Of a stretch of DNA of 9,001 nt, positions 1 through 6,248 are shown one piece after another. The notes below the pieces were generated by a model that had not been told where the DNA came from, did no database searches, and saw nothing but the letters and a program-made list of their open reading frames with translations. The stretch is from Kiritimatiellia bacterium (lineage in GTDB: Bacteria; Verrucomicrobiota; Kiritimatiellia; RFP12; UBA1067), in contig JAFPNP010000098.1 of the NCBI GenBank assembly GCA_017411125.1, forward strand, positions 1 to 9,001. The letters run 5' to 3'. Position numbers and translations under genes: made by a program. Position 1 is the stretch's first letter. Every line of letters begins with the position of its first letter.

Positions 1-447
1 GACGGCAAGCCCCTGCCGGTCTACGGCAAGGGGGCGAACGTCCGCGACTGGCTTTACGTCGAAGACCATGCGCGCGCCCTGCTGCTGGTGAACGAAAAAG
101 GCGAGCCGGGCGCGACGTACAACGTCGGCGGACGCAACGAGCGGACCAACCTCGAAGTGGTGAGGACGGTGTGTTCGATACTGGACGAACTCAAGCCGCG
201 GGCGGACGGCTCCAGGTACGATTCGCTCATCGCATTCGTGGCCGACAGGCCCGGGCACGACCTGCGCTACGCCATCGATCCCTCCAAGCTGATGACGGAA
301 CTCGGATGGAAGCCGCGCGAGAACTTCGAGACCGGAATCCGCAAGACCGTCCAGTGGTACCTGGAGAACGAATGGTGGTGGAGGCCGATCCGCAGCGGCC
401 GCTATTCGGGCGAACGCCTCGGAAACGTTCCGGGCGCATCATCGTGA
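1..447 (+). CDS. rfbB: dTDP-glucose 4,6-dehydratase, C-terminal part (5' end outside window)
   Basis: This enzyme (RfbB/RmlB, an extended short-chain dehydrogenase) converts dTDP-glucose to dTDP-4-keto-6-deoxyglucose in the cytoplasm, the second step towards dTDP-rhamnose and related sugars of O-antigen and other surface glycans. The frame is open from base 1 and gives 148 codons before TGA at 445-447. That is about the last 40% of a typical protein of roughly 350 residues, so the NAD-binding Rossmann motif and the catalytic YxxxK lie upstream of the window. Visible family signatures are NVRDWLYVEDH at visible codons 13-23, YNVGG and NERTN shortly after, ADRPGHDLRYAID starting near codon 81, ELGWKP near codon 100, and the closing GIRKTVQWYL helix followed by a Trp-rich WWW stretch. 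Internal GTG or ATG codons are not the start, because the homology runs through to the window edge. The A2M gene follows after 30 bases with no terminator, so read-through is possible. Partner genes rfbA, rfbC and rfbD are not visible here. Confidence 0.95.
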   Translation, partial: DGKPLPVYGKGANVRDWLYVEDHARALLLVNEKGEPGATYNVGGRNERTNLEVVRTVCSILDELKPRADGSRYDSLIAFVADRPGHDLRYAIDPSKLMTELGWKPRENFETGIRKTVQWYLENEWWWRPIRSGRYSGERLGNVPGASS

Positions 448-460
448 TTCTCAACCCTGA

Positions 461-465
461 AAGGA
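461..465 (+). promoter_or_regulatory. Shine-Dalgarno site for the alpha-2-macroglobulin gene
   Basis: AAGGA lies 12 bases before the ATG at 478 that starts the A2M reading frame. It lies 7 bases before another ATG at 473, which reads only Met-Pro-stop. The site fits pairing with the 3' end of 16S rRNA. The 12-base spacing to the real start is long but usable. This is the clearest ribosome binding site in the window. Confidence 0.6.
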
Positions 466-472
466 ATTCTAA

Positions 473-481
473 ATGCCATGA
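473..481 (+). other. Two-codon ORF (Met-Pro-stop) overlapping the A2M start codon
   Basis: The bases read ATG CCA TGA. The stop codon at 479-481 overlaps the ATG at 478-480 in the ATGA arrangement typical of translationally coupled genes. The first ATG has the better spacing from AAGGA at 461-465. If ribosomes start there, they would stop exactly over the A2M start and could re-initiate. The sequence pattern is certain, but the regulatory role is inference and chance is a fair alternative. Confidence 0.3.
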
Positions 482-3400
482 ACACTTCGAAGACGAAAAA
501 CCTCGCACGAATCGCATCGGCAATGCTGCTTGCCTTGGCGATGAACGGCTGCGGCGACGCGAAAGAAACCAACGTCGTTCCGGCAGCGAAAACCTCCACG
601 CCTACGAATGACGCAACGGCGGTCACGTGCGCCGCAACGGCCACGCACATGCCTGCGGCAAGCACGACCAACGCCGCGGCAGCCGGCACGGCTAGCGCGA
701 CCAACGCCGCAAAACAAGCGCAAGAAACGCAAAAGCCGAAGCCAAAGCTAGAGCCGGCGCCGATACCGTTGGCGCTGAGAGAACCAGAGATAACCGGATT
801 CACGGTGAACGGCGTAAAATCGTTCGACATTGGCATCAACCATCCGCCGGACATGACATCCTTCATGGAATACGTCGTCATCAAGCCCAATCCCGGCCCG
901 GCGACGGCCGACTCCTGGGGCGACAAAGTGCGCATCGAGGCCGATTTCAAGCCCCGCACGAAGTACCAGGTAATCATCAAGGCCGGGATGCCAACGTTCC
1001 ACGGCAAGCTGAAAAACGAATTCCGCCGTTCGTTCACCACGGGCGACCTTCCCCAGTCCATGGACTTCGCCTCCAGCGGACGCTACCTGCCGTCGACGGG
1101 CCGCCGCGCGATCATGGTCAACTCCGTGAACGTGACCAACATCGTCTGCGAGATCCGCCCGGTGCCGCGCGGCAATATCGTCCAGCTGCTCGCACGGGAA
1201 GAAGACCGCTACAGAAGTTATTACGGCGGCGGAGGCGATTCGGACGACACGAAGGATATCTCCGGAGCGCCGGTGAAAAAAGAATTCAAAATACGGGCAA
1301 GCGAGAACGAGAAGGTCTCAACGGCTATCGACATACGCGACGAGGAGGGCGTTTCCGCAAACGGCGTGTACCTGGTCTCCGTGCGCGGCGACAGACAATA
1401 CCCATGCTACCGGCTGGTGTGCCTCACGGACATAGGCCTCTCCGTGCGCGAAACGCGCGGATGCGTGTACGTCTGGGCCACGTCTCTCGCCAAAGGCACG
1501 CCGATGAAGGACCTGCTCGTCACGGTGTACGGCGCGAACAACGTCAGGGTGGGCGAGGGCATCACCGATTCCGACGGATGGTGCAGCTGCGAAGTTGACG
1601 CAAATGCGGACAAGTTCGCCGTCGTCGCCTCGAACAGGAACGGCAGCGACATGTCGTTCCTCGCGCTCTCGAAATGCCTGGACGAGACTATCGAACGGGG
1701 AAAGCGCCGCAACTACGTGGCGAACGGCAGGTCCGAAGCGTTCGTGTGGACGGACCGCGGAATCTACCGCCACAACGAGAAAATCCTAGTCCACGCCCTG
1801 CTTCGCGACGCAAAGGGCAACGCTCCGACCCCGTTCCCGGTCACATTGAAGCTCATCGACCCGGACGGAAAAACATTCGCCTCGGAAACGAAAGTCCCGG
1901 ACAGGCAGGGAGCGCTTGCCGTGGACGCCTTCGCCGTAACCGACGACCAGAAGAGCGGATGGTGGACGGTGGAGGCGCACACGCCGGGCGAAAAAGGATT
2001 TCGCCTCGGTTCTCGGCACATCAAGATAGAGGAATTCGTGCCGCCGCAGATCCGCGTCAAGGTCGAAGCTCCCGACGGGATATCCGCCACGAACATATCG
2101 TTCACGGTATCGTCCGAACACCTTTTCGGAGGGCCGGCGAAAGGATTCCCGGCAGAGGGCGCCGTGATGTTCGAGGATGCGCCGTTCGCACCGAAGGGAT
2201 GGGAGAAGTTCCGTTTCGGAGACGCGGAACGCAAGCTCTCGCCGAACTTCAACGTCCTGGGCAAAAGGCCGCTCGACGAAGCGGGACGAGCAGTGTTCAC
2301 GGCCGCCATGCCGGAGCGCAGCCGACCTCGCGCGGCAGTGAAGATGACGGCGCGGGGAACGGTGTTCGAGAACGGCGGACGCCCCGCAAGCGCCCGCACG
2401 ACGGCCATCTTGCACTTCTATCCTTATTACATAGGCGTGGAAATGCCAAACACGTTCCGTCGCGATACGCGGCCGCAGCCCTGCCGCGTGGCGCTCGTCA
2501 ACCCCGACGGCACGGCCCGCACCGGCACACGCACGCTAAAAGCCCGCTTCGAACGGATCGAGCACGTCTACGGCTTAAGGCGCAACGACAACGGCCACTT
2601 CGAGTGGATGTGCGACAAGATACGCTACCCGATGGGCGAACCGGTCGAGATAGCCGTAGCATCGAACGGCGTCGCCACGCTCGACGTCCCACGCTCCATC
2701 CTGGGCGACTACGCCGTGACGCTGCAAGACGCCGGCGACGGCGTTTCGTTCGGCGCGTCCTTCTGGGTGGGCGACGCGGACGGCGACGGCGAAATCCGCG
2801 CGCCTCTCGAAAACCCGTCTCGCGTCACTCTCGTCGCGGACAAGCCGCTCTACCGTCCCGGCGACGTGCCGCGCATCACCGTCAAGTCTCCATTCAAAGG
2901 CGCCGCGTGGATCGAAGTGATGCAAGAGGATCTAGTCTATTCGCAAATAGTCTCGCTCACTAACGCCACGTCGGAAATCGCGCTCGAGCCTGTCACGGCG
3001 GACTGGGCGCCCGGAGTGGACGTTGCAATCAGCGTGGTGCAGGCCGCCAAGCCGTCGCAGCGCCACACGGTGAACCGCGCGTGGGGCGTCACCGCCCTCA
3101 AGGCCGCCACGCGCGACAGCGCGCTCGACGTGCGCGTGACGGCGGACGTGCGGCACAACGCAGCCGGCGGCGGAAGCGACCTCGTCGCGCACGTGTCCGC
3201 CCTCGGACTGGACGGCGTCAAGGGCGATTTCGCCGCCGTCACCGTTGTCGACGAAGGAATAAACATCCTCACGGACGAGAAAACTCCAGACCCGGCTGGC
3301 TGGTTCGGCGCAACGCGCAACGGGCGCCATCCTCTCTACGACATCTTCAACGACCTTCTGCCGATAGTAGGCGACGAACTGAAACGTTCCGGCGTAAAGA

Positions 3401-5409
3401 CCGGCGGCGGCGCGGACGGAGATCTTTTCCGCCGCATCAGCCCCGTTCCAAGCCGCCGCTTCAAGCCGCTGAGCAGATGGACGCTCAACGTTCCGCTCAA
3501 AGACGGGAAGGCAGACGTTCCGTTCAAACTGCCGGAGTTCGCGGGCGAGGTGCGCGTGACGGCAGTCGCCTACAACTCGCGCGCGACTGGCGCCGGCTCG
3601 GTGCAGAAGAAAGTAGCGCCCAACCTCGTAATGCAGGCGGACGCGCCGCGCTTCGCCGCTCCGGGCGACAAGTTCAACGCGACGCTCATGCTCTCGAACC
3701 GCAGCGGCAAGAACGGCACAGCGTCCTATTCCCTGCGCGTAGACGGCGCTACGGCGCTCGCGCCCCGCGCAGTCGCCGACGGCAAGGTAGAACTTGCCGA
3801 CGGCGCGTCGGAAACGCTTGCCATACCGATCGCGGCAAACGTTCCGGGCGAAGGACGCCTCGTGTTCGTATCCGAGGGACTCGGCGAACGGCACGAAGTC
3901 GTCATCGACCTGCCGGTGCGTCCCGCGGCCGCGTGGGTGAAGACAGCGCAGACGGTGTGCCTCGCCGCAGGCGAATCGCACACCTTCAAGAACACGGCGG
4001 AAGTCATGCCGGAAGTCGCGCACCGCACGTTCTCCGTATCGTCCAGCGCCATCGGCGAACTGGCGTCCGCGTTCGAATATCTTTCGTCCTATCCCTACGG
4101 ATGCCTTGAGCAGACAGTCTCGCGCGTGTTCCCGCTCGTTGCGGCAGGCGGCGTGCTCAACCTGCTGCCGACGGCGGAGACCTCTGTCGCCGCAGATTCG
4201 CAAAGGACCGTGGACGCGGGAATCAGGCGCGTCCTGTCGATGATCCATTCCAACGACTTCTCGATGTGGCCCGATTGCGACGACCCGCCGTGGGATCGAT
4301 CGGTCTCTCTGTGGGCGGCGCAGTTCCTCGTAGAGGCGGAGACGGCCGGGTTCAAGGTCCCCTCCAAACCGCTTGAACGCGTAAAAGGTTTCATGCGCAA
4401 GTGGGCAATGTCCACGAATGCAACCACGAGCGTCTACGCCTGCCACAACCTCGCGCTTGCGCGCGCGCCGGATCTGGACCGGCAGCTGCACTGGTTCGAC
4501 CGCCGCGACAAGCTGTCCACCCTCGATCGCGCCCGGCTCGCTCGCGCGTTCGTGCGCTCCGGCGACCGGGCCCGCGCGGTGGAGCTTACGTCGGTGCTGC
4601 CCGTGGAAGACGTGAAATCTGCTTCGTTCGCGCTGCTCGCGTTGATGGACATCGACCCCAAAGACGCCAGGCTTCCCGGATTCGCATTGTACCTCACCAA
4701 ACAGCGCGAGACGGTAAGCGCGCACTGGGGCACGACCGAGAGCAACGCGCACGCGCTGCTGGCGCTCGGCACGTGGTACCGCGCACACGCCGCCGCAGGG
4801 GAGGCCGTCGTAAAGATGGTCGCTGACGGCAAGGAAGAAACGCTTTCCACAAAGAAAGTACGCGAAATGCGCGGCGGCGGCGACATAACGCTCGCGAACA
4901 CGGGCAAGGGCCTTGCATACGTCACGGCCGCCTGCCTTGCGCTGCCGGACGCCGCGAACCTCCCGCCACTGGCCGACGGAATCGAAATCGAACGGAACTA
5001 CCTCCTTCCCGACGGGAAGCCGGCAGACCTGGACAACCTTTCGCGCGGCGACTTGCTGATAGTAAAAATCGATATCGGCACCAAATGGGAATGCGTCTAT
5101 TCCGATCTGGTCGTGGAGGATTTGCTGCCCGCTTGTTTCGAACCCGACTCGACCCGTATCGACGATTCGCGCTTCCCGTGGATCGCCGGCAAAAAAGACA
5201 CGCACTGGGAAATGCGGCGCGAAATGCGCGACGACAGGATGCTCCTGTTCTCCAGCCGCTTTGACAACAGCTACTGTATCGCGCCCTCCTACTACGCGGT
5301 GCGCGTCGTGAGCAACGGCGATTTCGTCCACCCCGGCATTTCCGTGGAGGCGATGTACGACCCCGCCGTCCGCGCCCGCACGTCAGCACGCCGCATCCGC
5401 GTGAAGTGA
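478..5409 (+). CDS. Bacterial alpha-2-macroglobulin (YfhM-type), thioester-containing putative lipoprotein
   Basis: Family members are envelope protease traps: a protease cuts the bait region, the molecule changes shape and a thioester binds the attacker. The 1643 residues match E. coli YfhM in length. In order: a signal peptide with Cys25 in the sequence AMNGC; a Thr/Ala/Asn/Pro-rich tether, about 26-100; N-terminal macroglobulin domains, including LPSTGRRAIMVNSVNVTNI near 205-223; an MG2-type motif VWTDRGIYR at 423-431; a later macroglobulin motif DKPLYRPGD at 788-796; VVDEGI at 923-928 and TPDP at 936-939, typical before the bait segment; a Gly/Arg-rich bait-like stretch, about 966-996; the A2M core domain with LPEFAGEVRVTAVAY, about 996-1085; the thioester-domain motif YGCLEQ with Cys1209 and Gln1212; HWGTTESNAHALLAL at 1416-1430; and a C-terminal MG10-like domain ending near AMYDPAVRARTSA. 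The thioester Cys and Gln are intact, so it should be chemically competent. The lipobox is weak (Met at -3, Asn at -2), so lipidation is likely but not certain. The start at 478 gives a proper signal peptide. The usual neighbour pbpC is absent on both sides within the window. Confidence 0.95.
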   Translation: MNTSKTKNLARIASAMLLALAMNGCGDAKETNVVPAAKTSTPTNDATAVTCAATATHMPAASTTNAAAAGTASATNAAKQAQETQKPKPKLEPAPIPLALREPEITGFTVNGVKSFDIGINHPPDMTSFMEYVVIKPNPGPATADSWGDKVRIEADFKPRTKYQVIIKAGMPTFHGKLKNEFRRSFTTGDLPQSMDFASSGRYLPSTGRRAIMVNSVNVTNIVCEIRPVPRGNIVQLLAREEDRYRSYYGGGGDSDDTKDISGAPVKKEFKIRASENEKVSTAIDIRDEEGVSANGVYLVSVRGDRQYPCYRLVCLTDIGLSVRETRGCVYVWATSLAKGTPMKDLLVTVYGANNVRVGEGITDSDGWCSCEVDANADKFAVVASNRNGSDMSFLALSKCLDETIERGKRRNYVANGRSEAFVWTDRGIYRHNEKILVHALLRDAKGNAPTPFPVTLKLIDPDGKTFASETKVPDRQGALAVDAFAVTDDQKSGWWTVEAHTPGEKGFRLGSRHIKIEEFVPPQIRVKVEAPDGISATNISFTVSSEHLFGGPAKGFPAEGAVMFEDAPFAPKGWEKFRFGDAERKLSPNFNVLGKRPLDEAGRAVFTAAMPERSRPRAAVKMTARGTVFENGGRPASARTTAILHFYPYYIGVEMPNTFRRDTRPQPCRVALVNPDGTARTGTRTLKARFERIEHVYGLRRNDNGHFEWMCDKIRYPMGEPVEIAVASNGVATLDVPRSILGDYAVTLQDAGDGVSFGASFWVGDADGDGEIRAPLENPSRVTLVADKPLYRPGDVPRITVKSPFKGAAWIEVMQEDLVYSQIVSLTNATSEIALEPVTADWAPGVDVAISVVQAAKPSQRHTVNRAWGVTALKAATRDSALDVRVTADVRHNAAGGGSDLVAHVSALGLDGVKGDFAAVTVVDEGINILTDEKTPDPAGWFGATRNGRHPLYDIFNDLLPIVGDELKRSGVKTGGGADGDLFRRISPVPSRRFKPLSRWTLNVPLKDGKADVPFKLPEFAGEVRVTAVAYNSRATGAGSVQKKVAPNLVMQADAPRFAAPGDKFNATLMLSNRSGKNGTASYSLRVDGATALAPRAVADGKVELADGASETLAIPIAANVPGEGRLVFVSEGLGERHEVVIDLPVRPAAAWVKTAQTVCLAAGESHTFKNTAEVMPEVAHRTFSVSSSAIGELASAFEYLSSYPYGCLEQTVSRVFPLVAAGGVLNLLPTAETSVAADSQRTVDAGIRRVLSMIHSNDFSMWPDCDDPPWDRSVSLWAAQFLVEAETAGFKVPSKPLERVKGFMRKWAMSTNATTSVYACHNLALARAPDLDRQLHWFDRRDKLSTLDRARLARAFVRSGDRARAVELTSVLPVEDVKSASFALLALMDIDPKDARLPGFALYLTKQRETVSAHWGTTESNAHALLALGTWYRAHAAAGEAVVKMVADGKEETLSTKKVREMRGGGDITLANTGKGLAYVTAACLALPDAANLPPLADGIEIERNYLLPDGKPADLDNLSRGDLLIVKIDIGTKWECVYSDLVVEDLLPACFEPDSTRIDDSRFPWIAGKKDTHWEMRREMRDDRMLLFSSRFDNSYCIAPSYYAVRVVSNGDFVHPGISVEAMYDPAVRARTSARRIRVK
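665..710 (+). repeat. In-frame 13-base direct repeat in the A2M tether region
   Basis: The 13 bases CGACCAACGCCGC occur at 665-677 and again at 698-710, 33 bases (11 codons) apart and in frame. Both copies encode a TNAA segment of the low-complexity linker that follows the lipoprotein signal. Short in-frame repeats of this kind can lengthen or shorten a tether by slippage. Biased Ala/Thr/Asn codons in GC-rich DNA are an equally good explanation. Confidence 0.5.
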
Positions 5410-5439
5410 AAACGTTTATGCGCAGCCATTCGGAAAGTT

Positions 5440-5448
5440 TGATATAAT
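5440..5448 (+). promoter_or_regulatory. Extended -10 promoter immediately before the LRR lipoprotein gene
   Basis: TGATATAAT combines a perfect TATAAT hexamer (5443-5448) with the TGn extension at 5440-5442. It lies in the short AT-rich gap after the A2M stop. No TTGACA-like -35 box is found at spacings of 15-19 bases, as is common for extended -10 promoters. Seven bases separate the hexamer from the ATG at 5456, so transcription should begin at or within a base or two of the start codon. No Shine-Dalgarno sequence precedes that ATG. The site points to independent, leaderless expression of the LRR gene and probably of the MATE gene behind it. Confidence 0.65.
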
Positions 5449-5455
5449 ACCCGCC

Positions 5456-6241
5456 ATGAAACATTGCATCCACATCGCGGCGGCGTGCCTCGCGCTCGCC
5501 GGCTGCTTCGAAAACCACAGCCGCCCGGCCGACGCGCTCACGGTCACTTCGCTCGACGCGCTCGCGGCGACAAACCGGACCGAGGTCGTGCGTCTGCTCC
5601 TGCGCGGCTCGCAAAAGCCGGTGGGCGACGACGAACTCAAAGGGCTTTCCGCCTCGGCGCTGAAACAGCTCGACCTCTCCGAACTGGGTCTTGCCAAAGT
5701 CCCGGAAAGCGTATGGTCGTTCAAGGGGCTTGGAAGCCTCTGGCTCGCCCGGAACAAACTTGCGGAAATTCCGTCCGGCATCGCGCAACTGCCGGCGCTC
5801 ACGTACCTCAATCTGGACGGGAACATGCTGGCGGCGGCGCCGGAAGCGCTTTCCCGCGTCGTCTCGCTCCGCTGGCTCCGACTCAACGAAAACAAGCTGC
5901 GCGAACTTCCGGCGTCGCTGGCCGCGCTGAAGGACATGCGGCGAATCTACCTGCAGCGCAACCTATTCACCTCCGTGCCGTCCGTGATACAGGAGTGGAC
6001 GGAACTTGAATCGCTCGCGCTGGACGACAACGCGATCACGGAAGTGCCGGACTGGCTAGGCGCGAAAATGACGAAACTGAAGTTCCTCTCCCTGAAAGGC
6101 AACCCCGTGACGCGGCTTCCGTCCGACCTATCCGGATTGCGCCGGCTCGCCATGCTCAATCTGGCGGACTGCCGCATCTCGTCCGAAGAGACCGAACGCA
6201 TACGCTCGCTTCTAGGCGACAAGGTGGCGATCGTCTACTGA
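5456..6241 (+). CDS. Leucine-rich-repeat lipoprotein
   Basis: This 261-residue protein has a short signal peptide with a canonical lipobox, LAGC, at residues 14-17, so it should be lipidated at Cys17 and anchored in a membrane facing the periplasm or cell surface. After about 50 residues of linker come eight LRRs, nearly all 23 residues long: 69-91, 92-114, 115-137, 138-160, 161-183, 184-207, 208-230 and 231-253. The repeat pattern is LxxLxLxxNxLxxLPxxLxxLxx. LRR solenoids generally bind other proteins, and no catalytic domain is present. The partner is unknown. The gene has its own extended -10 promoter and no visible ribosome binding site. The MATE gene starts 7 bases after its stop, suggesting a two-gene transcript. 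Its place straight after the A2M gene makes a shared role in the envelope possible but unproven. The start is secure because it gives the signal peptide and no other start codon does. Confidence 0.88.
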   Translation: MKHCIHIAAACLALAGCFENHSRPADALTVTSLDALAATNRTEVVRLLLRGSQKPVGDDELKGLSASALKQLDLSELGLAKVPESVWSFKGLGSLWLARNKLAEIPSGIAQLPALTYLNLDGNMLAAAPEALSRVVSLRWLRLNENKLRELPASLAALKDMRRIYLQRNLFTSVPSVIQEWTELESLALDDNAITEVPDWLGAKMTKLKFLSLKGNPVTRLPSDLSGLRRLAMLNLADCRISSEETERIRSLLGDKVAIVY

Positions 6242-6248
6242 CGGGGTC

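Noticed and set aside
466..473. Possible -10 box (TTCTAAA-like) just before the A2M start
   Set aside because: It is a poor match to TATAAT, it overlaps the spacer between the Shine-Dalgarno site and the start, and it has no -35 box. An mRNA starting there would lose the ribosome binding site.
1674..2963. A 429-codon plus-strand open frame within the A2M gene (and a similar one at 3081-4109)
   Set aside because: These are out-of-frame shadows with Arg-rich, low-complexity translations. The A2M frame continues through them without a break.
2932..5331. A 799-codon open frame on the minus strand inside the A2M gene
   Set aside because: It is antisense to a gene with clear family motifs throughout. 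Its translation is rich in Arg, Val, His and Gly with no recognisable domain, as expected from codon bias in GC-rich DNA.
5410..5455. Terminator after the A2M gene
   Set aside because: No stem with a T-run is present in the 46-base gap. The AT-rich sequence is better explained by the promoter.
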